The notes below the pieces were generated by a model, which ran no database searches, was not told the origin of the DNA, and saw only the letters and a list, made by a program, of their open reading frames with translations. Shown in pieces: positions 11,868 through 18,997 of a stretch of DNA of 64,000 nt. Made by a program: the position numbers and the translations under genes. Every line of letters begins with the position of its first letter. The stretch's first letter is position 1. Source of the stretch: JANMJD01 sp963828405 (GTDB taxonomy: Bacteria > Actinomycetota > Acidimicrobiia > Acidimicrobiales > Ilumatobacteraceae); contig CAWHEG010000031.1 in NCBI GenBank assembly GCA_963828405.1, positions 930,001 through 994,000 on the forward strand, written 5' to 3'.

Positions 11868-12665
11868 ATGACGCCTGCGGTGAATCGGCGAGGTCGGCGG
11901 ATCGCCTGGCGGGAGGCCGGCTCCGCCCCGCCGACGATCGTGATGCTCCACGGCCTCGGCGGGAGTCGCACGGCATGGGAGTCGCAGCTCGCCGATCTGG
12001 GCGAGGACCACCGGGTGGTGGCCTGGGACATGCCGGGCTATGGGGCGTCGTCGCCTGTGGACGGAGCGCTCACCTTCGACGCGTTGGCCGACGCCGTGGT
12101 CGAACTGGCCGACGAGCTCGACGCCGGGCGCTTCCACCTCGTCGGGCTGTCCCTCGGGGGGATGATCGCCCAGTACGCCGCGGCCGCCCACGGTGGGCGG
12201 ATCGCCGGCATGATCCTGCTCTCGACGAGTCCGAGGTTCGGTCTCGACGGCACCCTCCCGCAGCGGTGGCGGGCGGAGCGCCTCGCCGCCCTCGATGCCG
12301 GCCGGGAGCCCGCCGACTTCGCCGACGTCGTGCTGCGGTCGATCGCCGGGCCGGGGATCGACGACGCCGCGTTCGCCGGGCAGCGCGATGCGATGTCGCG
12401 GGTCACCGGCCAGGCGATGCGCCGGGCGATCGACTGCGTCGTGACCCACGACAGCACCGGGCTGCTCGGCTCGATCACCACGCCGACGCTGGTCCTGGCG
12501 GGTGCGCTCGATCGCGAGACGCCACCGGCGTACGGCGCCGCCCTTGCCGAGCGCATCCCGGGAGCCCGGTTGGAGATCATCGACGGCGCCGGCCACCTGC
12601 TCGCCGCCGAGGCTCCGGCGGCGGTCAACCGCCTGATCCGCGAGCACGTGGCGGCCCACCCGTGA
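11868..12665 (+). CDS. alpha/beta hydrolase (NicD-like candidate)
   Basis: This is a 265-aa alpha/beta-hydrolase fold protein. The oxyanion segment is VMLHGLGGSRTAW (about residues 25-37), the nucleophile elbow is GLSLGG with Ser95, the acid is Asp in GALDRETPP (about 212) and the base is His in GAGHLLAAEAP (about 241). The size and arrangement fit small-molecule hydrolases such as 3-oxoadipate enol-lactonases or N-formylmaleamate deformylase (NicD). The stop overlaps the start of the NicX-like gene by four bases. In known nicotinate degradation, NicX opens the pyridine ring and NicD removes the formyl group, so the coupling favours a NicD-type role. This is inference from context. Confidence 0.85.
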   Translation: MTPAVNRRGRRIAWREAGSAPPTIVMLHGLGGSRTAWESQLADLGEDHRVVAWDMPGYGASSPVDGALTFDALADAVVELADELDAGRFHLVGLSLGGMIAQYAAAAHGGRIAGMILLSTSPRFGLDGTLPQRWRAERLAALDAGREPADFADVVLRSIAGPGIDDAAFAGQRDAMSRVTGQAMRRAIDCVVTHDSTGLLGSITTPTLVLAGALDRETPPAYGAALAERIPGARLEIIDGAGHLLAAEAPAAVNRLIREHVAAHP

Positions 12666-13747
12666 CCACCGAATGGCGGTACGTCTCGGCGTTCGCCGAG
12701 CACTTCCGGAGATGCGGGCTGGCCGATGGCGAGGTGGTCGCCCTGCTCAGTGAATCGCAGAGCCGGCGCGTCCTCGTCGACACGGCGCGGTTCGCCGCCC
12801 AGTCGCTGGGGGCGCGGGTGTTCGATGTCGTCCTACCCACCCCGGCGAGCGCCCACCCCGTCCCGATCCGCTCCACCGGAGCATCGCAGGCCATCGCCGG
12901 CAACCCGGCCGTGGTCGCCGCCCTGGCCTCGTCGGGCCTGGTCGTCGACTGCACCGTCGAGGGGCTGCTGCACGCACCCGAGCTCGGCCGGATCCTCGGC
13001 GGTGGCGCGAGGGTGCTGATGGTCTCCAACGAGCATCCCGACGTGTTCGACCGGCTGGTCTGGGACCCCGATCTGGTCCGGCGGGTCGGTGTCGGCCACG
13101 CGATGCTCCGCGCCGCGTCGCGGATGAGGGTGACGAGCGCGGCGGGCACCGATCTGACGGTCGAGCTGGCCGGAGCCGTGACCGCCGGCTCGACCGGGTT
13201 GACCGCCGGGCCGGGGTCGATCGCCCACTGGCCCGGCGGCCTGGTCCTGGCCTTCCCCGCCGCCCACACGGTCAGCGGGAGCCTGGTGTTCGGCGTCGGA
13301 GACCTCAACCTCACCTTCAACCGCTACATGGAGTCGGATGTGGTGCTCACCATCGTCGACGACCACGTCGTCGACGTGGGCGGCGACGGGCTCGACGCCC
13401 AGCTGTTCGGCTCCTACCTGGCGGCCTTCGGTGACCGTGAGTGCTACGCCACCAGCCACGTCGGCTGGGGGATGAATCCGTCGGCGAGATGGGACGTGTT
13501 GGAGCTGTACGACAAGCGGGAGATCTGGGGCACCGAGGCGCGGGCGTCCGCCGGCAACTTCCTCTACTCGTGCGGCGCCAACGAGGTCGCCGGCAGGTTC
13601 ACCGCCGGCCACTTCGACCTGCCGATGCGCCGCTGCACGGTCGACCTCGACGGACGGCCGGTGGTCGTCGACGGCCGGCTGATCGACGAGCTGGCCGAGC
13701 CGTCGGGCAACCCCCGGAATGCCGGTGGGGGTCGTCCGGTTGCATGA
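12662..13747 (+). CDS. NicX-like / M29-like metalloenzyme (candidate 2,5-dihydroxypyridine dioxygenase-type)
   Basis: This 361-aa protein belongs to the family shared by NicX (2,5-dihydroxypyridine 5,6-dioxygenase) and M29-type leucyl aminopeptidases. Metal-ligand candidates are the His in YATSHVGWGMNP (about residue 264) and the HxD in TAGHFDLP (about 317-319), matching the His/His-x-Asp iron site described for NicX. The middle has RVTSAAGTDLTVELAG and GSLVFGVGDLNLTFNRYME. The GTG start overlaps the preceding hydrolase stop, so the two are translationally coupled. A dioxygenase acting on an N-heterocycle is plausible, and an aminopeptidase is the alternative. The other nic genes are not in the window. 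Confidence 0.8.
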   Translation: MTTEWRYVSAFAEHFRRCGLADGEVVALLSESQSRRVLVDTARFAAQSLGARVFDVVLPTPASAHPVPIRSTGASQAIAGNPAVVAALASSGLVVDCTVEGLLHAPELGRILGGGARVLMVSNEHPDVFDRLVWDPDLVRRVGVGHAMLRAASRMRVTSAAGTDLTVELAGAVTAGSTGLTAGPGSIAHWPGGLVLAFPAAHTVSGSLVFGVGDLNLTFNRYMESDVVLTIVDDHVVDVGGDGLDAQLFGSYLAAFGDRECYATSHVGWGMNPSARWDVLELYDKREIWGTEARASAGNFLYSCGANEVAGRFTAGHFDLPMRRCTVDLDGRPVVVDGRLIDELAEPSGNPRNAGGGRPVA

Positions 13748-13791
13748 TCCGGCGATCGAACCGAACCGGACGCCGTGAGGAGCACATCGCC

Positions 13792-14190
13792 ATGAGCGCC
13801 ACGACCGACCTGACGATCGACACGTTCGATACGACGATCGCCGACAACGGCATCGTGTTCGTCGACTTCTGGGCCAGCTGGTGCGGGCCGTGCCGCAGCT
13901 TCGCCCCGGTGTACGAGTCGGCCGCCGCGGAGCACTCCGATATCACCTTCGGCAAGGTGGACACCGAGGCACAGCAGGAGCTCGCCGGCCGCTTCCACGT
14001 CCGCTCGATCCCCACGCTGATGATCTTCCGTGACGAGGTCCTGCTGTTCTCCCAGCCCGGCGCCCTGCCCAAGGCGGCGCTCGACGACCTGATCGTCCAG
14101 GTCAAGGCCCTCGACATGGACAAGGTCCGCGCCGAGATCGCCGCAGAGGCCGCCGAGGCACCAGCGAAGTCGACGCGATCCCGCCAGCGG
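13792..14190 (+). CDS. thioredoxin (frame runs on without a stop into the MFS gene)
   Basis: This is a thioredoxin-fold protein with the redox motif FWASWCGPCRSF (Cys residues about 26 and 29) and cis-proline loop RSIPTLMIF. The domain is complete by about residue 115 and is followed by an Ala/Glu-rich helix (VRAEIAAEAAEAPAK). The ATG has GAGGAG ten bases upstream. I see no stop codon after the domain: the same frame continues through an unlikely Arg/Gly/Pro-rich stretch to the MFS stop at 16017. The end given is therefore approximate and marks where coding character fades. Hairpins at 14200-14301 suggest that the stretch is really intergenic. Loss of the original stop, or an indel, would explain it. 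Confidence 0.8.
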
Positions 14191-14199
14191 TTTCGCCGC

Positions 14200-14301
14200 G
14201 AAGCCAGGACGCCGGGGTGCGCCCCGCCGGCTTCCCTCCCCAGAATCGCAGGGAGCGGCAAGCGTGGGTGCCGAATCGGCCTGCCAGGCGATTCCGGGGA
14301 G
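14200..14301 (+). other. two imperfect hairpins between thioredoxin and MFS genes
   Basis: GAAGCC (14200-14205) pairs with GGCTTC (14229-14234), enclosing CGGGG-TGCG-CCCCG. Immediately after, CTCCCCAGAATCGC (14236-14249) pairs with GCGATTCCGGGGAG (14288-14301) at 13 of 14 positions, and its loop holds a smaller CGGCA/TGCCG stem. A terminator or a palindromic repeat unit would fit. Confidence 0.5.
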
Positions 14302-14401
14302 GCTTCTCGGCTCGGTCGGGGACCTTCATCCCGGGCGTCGGGCCGACCCGGCGCTGCGCCGGTGATCGCCGGACGACTGCGGTCCGGGCGGACGCCAGGG
14401 G

Positions 14402-14407
14402 TACCCT
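14402..14407 (+). promoter_or_regulatory. -10 box before the second MFS gene
   Basis: TACCCT lies eight bases before the GTG at 14416 and supports that start within the long stop-less frame. Confidence 0.5.
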
Positions 14408-14415
14408 CGGTCGGC

Positions 14416-16017
14416 GTGGCAGCGGCCGACCCCCATCCGCCGGCCCGGTGGATGACGTTGATCGTGCTGGCGATGTCGACCCTGGTCATCTCGGTCGACA
14501 ACACCATCCTCAACGTCGCGCTGCCGACGATCACCAGCACCATCGGGGCCACGGCGAGCGAGATCCAGTGGATCGTCGACGCCTACACCCTGGTCTTCGC
14601 CTGTCTGCTGCTCGTCGCCGGCGCTCTCGGCGACCGCTTCGGCCGTCGTCGGACGCTGATCGTCGGTCTGATCTGGTTCGCGGCGATGGCGATCTACTCG
14701 GCGCTGGGTGACTCGCCGCTCGATCTGATCGTCGGACGCGCCCTGATGGGACTCGGCGCGGCGTTCATCTTTCCCTCGACGTTGTCGATCCTCACGGCCA
14801 CCTTTCGCGATCCGGCCGAGCGGGGCAAGGCGATCGGCATCTGGGCCAGCGTCTCGAGCCTGTCGATGGTCGTCGGTCCCCTGTCGGGGGGCCTGCTGGT
14901 CGACCACTTCGGCTGGCACTCGGTCTTCCTGGTCAACGTTCCGTTCTGTCTGGTCGCGTTGTACGGCACGTGGCGCTGGGTGCCGGTGGGCGAACGCGAC
15001 GAAGGCCGCCGGCTCGACCCGCTCGGCGCGCTGCTGTCGATCAGCGCCGTCGGCACGCTGCTCCTGGCGATCATCGAGGGCCCCGAGTGGGGGTGGGGGA
15101 GCACCGGGGTGATCGGCGCGGCGTGCGCCGCCGTCATGCTGATGAGCACGTTCCTGTGGTGGGAGCGGCGGGCGGTGTCGCCGATGCTCGACATCGGGAT
15201 CTTCCGCAACCCGGTGTTCTCCTCGGCGTCGTTGGCCGTGATGCTGACGTTCTTCGCCTCCTTCGGCGCCTCGCTGCTGACCACCGTGTACTTCCAGTCG
15301 GTCCAGGGCTTCAGTGCGCTGCGTACGGGGATGATGATGCTCCCGGTCGCCGCGGCGATGCTCGGGATCGGCCCGCAGGTCGCCCGATTGGTCGACCGGT
15401 ACGGCACCCGTGACGTGATGACCACCGGGCTGCTCCTGCTCACCGTGGGGGTGGGGCTGCACGCCTCGAACACGTTGATGGCGTCGGGGTGGCTGGGGAC
15501 GGTCCCGCGGTTCCTGCTCGGCGCCGGGATGGGACTGACGATGCCGCCGGCGACGATGGCGATCATGAGCTCGATGCCACCGTCCCGGGCCGGCGTCGGC
15601 TCGGCGGTCAACGACACCACCCGCCAGACCGGCGGAGCGCTCGGGGTGGCCATCCTCGGATCGATCGTGTCGTCGATCTACCGCCGCTCGTTCCACGCTC
15701 CCGCCGGCCTGCCCGCCGAGGCCGCCCGGGCCGCCGGCGAGTCGGTCGGCCGGGCCAACGTCGAGGCCGCCCGCCTTCCGGCCGAGATGGCCGACCTGGC
15801 AGCCGCGCTCACCAGGAGCGCGCACGCCGCCTACATCCACGCCGTTCGGTTCGGCTACTGGACGTCGGCGGGCGTCCTCGCCGCCACGGCGCTGTTCGTC
15901 CGGCGCCACGTCCCCGCGACGGGTCTCACCGGTCACGGGCCGATCACCGGCCCGACCGGGACCGCAGCGTCCGCGGCCGACACCGAGGCCGAGGCCGAGG
16001 CCGAGACAGAATGGTGA
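14416..16017 (+). CDS. MFS drug-resistance-type transporter (DHA2), paralogue of the gene at 3262
   Basis: This 533-aa DHA2-family exporter has fourteen predicted membrane segments. TM1 carries DNTILNVALPTITSTIGAT, motif A is GDRFGRRRTLIVG, and the C-terminal block has VGSAVNDTTRQTGGALGVAI and GSIVSSIYRR, almost the same as the protein at 3262-4848. The two probably arose by duplication. The tail is a repeat of Glu and Ala (TEAEAEAETE). The start was chosen at the GTG because it follows a promoter box and precedes the first membrane segment by about ten residues. The substrate is unknown. Confidence 0.9.
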   Translation: MAAADPHPPARWMTLIVLAMSTLVISVDNTILNVALPTITSTIGATASEIQWIVDAYTLVFACLLLVAGALGDRFGRRRTLIVGLIWFAAMAIYSALGDSPLDLIVGRALMGLGAAFIFPSTLSILTATFRDPAERGKAIGIWASVSSLSMVVGPLSGGLLVDHFGWHSVFLVNVPFCLVALYGTWRWVPVGERDEGRRLDPLGALLSISAVGTLLLAIIEGPEWGWGSTGVIGAACAAVMLMSTFLWWERRAVSPMLDIGIFRNPVFSSASLAVMLTFFASFGASLLTTVYFQSVQGFSALRTGMMMLPVAAAMLGIGPQVARLVDRYGTRDVMTTGLLLLTVGVGLHASNTLMASGWLGTVPRFLLGAGMGLTMPPATMAIMSSMPPSRAGVGSAVNDTTRQTGGALGVAILGSIVSSIYRRSFHAPAGLPAEAARAAGESVGRANVEAARLPAEMADLAAALTRSAHAAYIHAVRFGYWTSAGVLAATALFVRRHVPATGLTGHGPITGPTGTAASAADTEAEAEAETEW

Positions 16018-16114
16018 AGGCGGCGATGACGAGCGCAGACGACCGGGTGTGTGGTGGGAGTCGTCGAACGCCCGATCGGCCAGGGCAGGCCGGCGGTCGA
16101 GCGGACCGTTGGGA

Positions 16115-16591
16115 CTACACGGTCCGCCGGAGCATGGCCTCGAGGTGGTGGGTGAGCGGGACGCCGACGGCGGCCATCCGCAGCGTGTAGTGCAGCACGT
16201 CACCCTCGAGGGTGATCGTCCGCTCGACGGCTGTGACGGACTTGGCCGAAGCCGTGCAGCCGATGCTGGTGCTGCGGACGTCGATCCGGCCGGCCTCCAT
16301 GGTGCCCTCGGCGACCTCGGCAATGCCCGTCGGATGGGCGATGACCAGCTCCACGCGGCCCGGTGACGGCATCCGCCAGTAGCCGGTCTCGGCGTGGAGC
16401 GGGAACCCGTCGGCCGCCCGGCTGGTGCGCTGGCGGTAGGCGAGGAACGGCTTGCCGATGTGGCCGAACTCGACGGTCTCCCGGTACTCGAACGACTCGA
16501 TCGTCGGATACTCGCCGTGGCCCTCACCCGTCCAGGTGCCCAGCAGGACCCCGAACGGCGCCACGTCGGTGTGCAACGCAAGGGCGGTCAT
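16115..16591 (-). CDS. nitrobindin-like heme-binding beta-barrel protein (DUF1794/THAP4-like)
   Basis: This 158-aa protein has the N-terminal nitrobindin signature: FGVLLGTWTGEGHGEYPTI (about residues 14-32) followed by FEYRETVEFGHIGKPFLAY. The C-terminal part has VTAVERTITLEGDVLHYTLRMAAVG and a histidine-containing end (LTHHLEAMLRR), where nitrobindins have the heme-ligating His. Family members are ten-stranded barrels that bind ferric heme and react with NO or peroxynitrite. The ATG at 16591 is preferred over a GTG three codons upstream because TATCGT lies seven bases before it. It is convergent with the MFS gene and stands alone. Confidence 0.88.
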   Translation of the reverse strand: MTALALHTDVAPFGVLLGTWTGEGHGEYPTIESFEYRETVEFGHIGKPFLAYRQRTSRAADGFPLHAETGYWRMPSPGRVELVIAHPTGIAEVAEGTMEAGRIDVRSTSIGCTASAKSVTAVERTITLEGDVLHYTLRMAAVGVPLTHHLEAMLRRTV

Positions 16592-16598
16592 GCCCCGC

Positions 16599-16604
16599 AC
16601 GATA
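16599..16604 (-). promoter_or_regulatory. -10 box of the leaderless nitrobindin gene
   Basis: TATCGT on the minus strand lies seven bases before the ATG at 16591. Confidence 0.5.
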
Positions 16605-16774
16605 CGGCTTCGATCCCGTCCGAAGTCGGCCCGGCGCGGTGAGTCGCCAGCGCCCCCACCGTCGGGATGGCGTGGGGAAGATCGCCTGGACCTGTCGATC
16701 TCACCCGCTGTCGTTCGTCATCATCGTGGCACGGGTCACCGGGACTCGTGCGACAGTGAACAAGGAGAACGACG

Positions 16775-17083
16775 ATGGGCAAGTTCGTGCTGGTCTACAA
16801 GGGTGGCTCGACGCCGGCGAGTGAGGCCGAGGGGGCCAAGGTGATGGAGGCGTGGATGAACTGGTTCGCCTCCCTGGGCTCATCGGTGGTCGATGGTGGC
16901 AACCCGTTCGGCGGTTCGACGGCGGTCTCGTCCGACGGCTCGACCACCGAGGCGACCTCGGGCGCGTCCGGCTATTCGATCGTGTCGGCCGACGGCCTGC
17001 CTGCCGCGGCGACGCTGGCCAAGGGATGCCCGATCCTGGCCGCCGGCGGCTCGGTGGAGGTCTACGAAGCCCTCGACATGTGA
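16775..17083 (+). CDS. YCII/DGPF-like small protein
   Basis: This is a 102-aa protein with the start MGKFVLVYKGG and the ending CPILAAGGSVEVYEAL, a pattern of the ferredoxin-like YCII/DGPF group. The conserved AWMNWFASLGSSVVDGGNPF segment (about residues 28-47) matches the middle of that family. Its biochemical function is not known. Unlike many neighbours it has a real Shine-Dalgarno sequence (AAGGAG seven bases before the ATG). It is followed by a strong perfect hairpin. Confidence 0.75.
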   Translation: MGKFVLVYKGGSTPASEAEGAKVMEAWMNWFASLGSSVVDGGNPFGGSTAVSSDGSTTEATSGASGYSIVSADGLPAAATLAKGCPILAAGGSVEVYEALDM

Positions 17084-17119
17084 GCCCGTCGGGCGCCGCT
17101 GGGCAGTCGTGAGCCGAGC

Positions 17120-17154
17120 AGGACCGGTCGCCGCCGGCGCCGGCGACCGGTCCT
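17120..17154 (+). terminator. perfect 14-bp hairpin terminator candidate
   Basis: AGGACCGGTCGCCG (17120-17133) pairs perfectly with 17141-17154 around a seven-base loop, between two small same-strand genes. There is no U-tract, which is common in high-GC actinobacteria. Confidence 0.65.
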
Positions 17155-17168
17155 CGACGGGTCGGGGG

Positions 17169-17174
17169 TACTGT
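17169..17174 (+). promoter_or_regulatory. -10 box of the leaderless YbjQ-like gene
   Basis: TACTGT is followed by six bases and ATG at 17181. Confidence 0.55.
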
Positions 17175-17180
17175 TGGGCG

Positions 17181-17525
17181 ATGAGCGACATGCCCGGCCC
17201 GATCCTCGTCAGCACCATGAACGACCTGCCGGGCTATGAGGTCGTGAGGGTCTTCGGCGAGGTCTTCGGGCTGGTCGTGCGTTCCCGCAACATGTTCTCC
17301 AACATCGGCGCCAGCTTCCGCACGATCTTCGGCGGCGAGGCGCGCGGGTACACCGACCTGCTGTCGACGACCCGGCGCGAGGCGGTCGACCGGCTGCGCG
17401 GCGAGGCCCAGGGCCTGGGGGCGAACGCCATCCTCGCCATGCGCTTCGATACCGGCGTGTTCGCCGGGGTGATGAACGAGGTCGCCGCCTACGGCACAGC
17501 GGTGCTCGTCCGCCCGATCCCGTAG
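17181..17525 (+). CDS. YbjQ/UPF0145 family protein
   Basis: This 114-aa protein has the UPF0145 (YbjQ) pattern: GYEVVRVFGEVFGLVVRSRN (about residues 15-34), then GGEARGYTDLLSTTRREAVDRL and GANAILAMRFDTG. YbjQ proteins form pentameric rings related to the SHOCT/heavy-metal-binding group, and their function is unresolved. The start follows a strong promoter box, and the stop is convergent with the FAD oxidoreductase gene 20 bases away. Confidence 0.85.
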   Translation: MSDMPGPILVSTMNDLPGYEVVRVFGEVFGLVVRSRNMFSNIGASFRTIFGGEARGYTDLLSTTRREAVDRLRGEAQGLGANAILAMRFDTGVFAGVMNEVAAYGTAVLVRPIP

Positions 17526-17544
17526 CCCGGATCCCCTCAGCCGG

Positions 17545-18969
17545 TCAGCATGCTTGGATGCCCAACCAAGCGAGCGCACGAGCAGCGGCGTTGGCGCCGC
17601 ACATGCCGTGCGCTCCGGCGCCGGGGGGCGTCGATGCCGAGCACAGATAGGTGCCAGGGATACCGGTGGAGTAGGGATCACGTGCTGCTCGCGGTCTGAA
17701 CAGCAGCTGCTTCGGCGAGGAGGCTCCGCCGATGATGTCGCCACCGACGTGGTTGGGGTTGTGTGCCGACAGCTCGGTGGTCGAGCGCACCGCCATGCCG
17801 ATCACCCGCTCCCGGAAGCCCGGGGCGAACCGTTCGATCTGAGCGATGATCGCCTCGGTCGCGTCACCGGTATAGCCATGGGGGACATGGGCGTAGGCCC
17901 ACAGGGGATGGATGTTTCCGACGGACCGGCTCGAGTCGGCGAGGTACTGCTGGCCGACCAGCACGAACGGTCGCTCGGGCATCGAGCCCAGATGGACGGC
18001 CCGCTCGTTGGCGACGACCTCGGCGAGATCGCCGCCGAGGTGGACGGTACCGGCCTGACGCGCCGCCGGAGCCGTCCACGGCACGCCACCCTCGATGGCG
18101 AAGTCGACCTTGTAGGCGCCGGGGCCATGCCGGAACCGCCGATAGGAGCGAGCGATGCGCGTCGGTAGCCGGTCGCCGAGCAGGTCGGCGGCGGTCGACG
18201 GCGGGACATCGAGCATCAACACGTCGCTCGGTGCGAGATCGCCGAGCGACGTGACGCGCTGATTGGTCTCGATGACACCCCCGTGTTGCTCGACGATTGC
18301 CGCCAGCGCGGTGGTGATGGCCTGCGACCCACCTTCGGCGACCACCCATCCCTGCGCGTGTCCGGCGACGAGGAGCATCAGCCCGACCGCGCTCGTCATC
18401 GGACGGTCGAGGCGGTAGAAGGCGTGGGCGGCCACGCCGGCCCAGAGGGCCTTGGCCTCCTCGGTTCTCCACACCCGGGCGAGGGTGGTGGCGGGGAGCG
18501 CGGCGGCGGCACCGAAGCGCGCCATCAGCACCGGATGTCCGGGTACCCGAAGGATCGGTTGGGTGGCGTCACCGAGCAGGTCGTCGCAATGTGCGGTCAG
18601 CGATTCGAACATCCGGCGCCAGCGCCGGCCATCGGCGCCCAGCGCAACGGCCGTCCGATCGATCGATCGATACATCACGCCGGCCGACCCGCCGTCGAGC
18701 GGATGGACGCAGTCGATCGCCGGTTGCAGCCAGGTGAGCCCGTGCGCCGCCAGATCCAACGTGCCGAGAAACGGCGACCCGGCGGCGATCGGATGGAACG
18801 CCGAGCAGTGATCGTGCAGCAACCCGGGGACGATCATCGCGGAGCTGCGCGTCCCACCACCGATCGTGTCGCCGGCCTCGAGGACCGTCACCACGAGCCC
18901 GGCACGGGCGAGTCGAGCGGCAGCGGCGAGCCCGTTCGGCCCGCTGCCGACGACGATGGCAGAGGTCAC
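17545..18969 (-). CDS. phytoene-desaturase-like FAD/NAD(P)-dependent oxidoreductase
   Basis: This 474-aa flavoprotein begins with a Rossmann FAD site, IVVGSGPNGLAAAARLARAG (about residues 5-24), followed by VTVLEAGDTIGGGTRS. It ends with YLCSASTPPGAGAHGMCGANAA, the C-terminal FAD-contact motif of the CrtI/carotenoid-isomerase-like family. Middle blocks include PMTSAVGLMLLVAGHAQGWV. Members desaturate or isomerise isoprenoids or act on other lipids, but the substrate here is unknown. The GTG start was chosen because an upstream alternative would overlap the DUF3556 gene. It is 28 bases downstream of that gene, probably in one transcript with the Liv-type transporter. Confidence 0.87.
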   Translation of the reverse strand: MTSAIVVGSGPNGLAAAARLARAGLVVTVLEAGDTIGGGTRSSAMIVPGLLHDHCSAFHPIAAGSPFLGTLDLAAHGLTWLQPAIDCVHPLDGGSAGVMYRSIDRTAVALGADGRRWRRMFESLTAHCDDLLGDATQPILRVPGHPVLMARFGAAAALPATTLARVWRTEEAKALWAGVAAHAFYRLDRPMTSAVGLMLLVAGHAQGWVVAEGGSQAITTALAAIVEQHGGVIETNQRVTSLGDLAPSDVLMLDVPPSTAADLLGDRLPTRIARSYRRFRHGPGAYKVDFAIEGGVPWTAPAARQAGTVHLGGDLAEVVANERAVHLGSMPERPFVLVGQQYLADSSRSVGNIHPLWAYAHVPHGYTGDATEAIIAQIERFAPGFRERVIGMAVRSTTELSAHNPNHVGGDIIGGASSPKQLLFRPRAARDPYSTGIPGTYLCSASTPPGAGAHGMCGANAAARALAWLGIQAC

Positions 18970-18997
18970 GAACGCCGGCGGGTGCGCGCCGGAGGAC

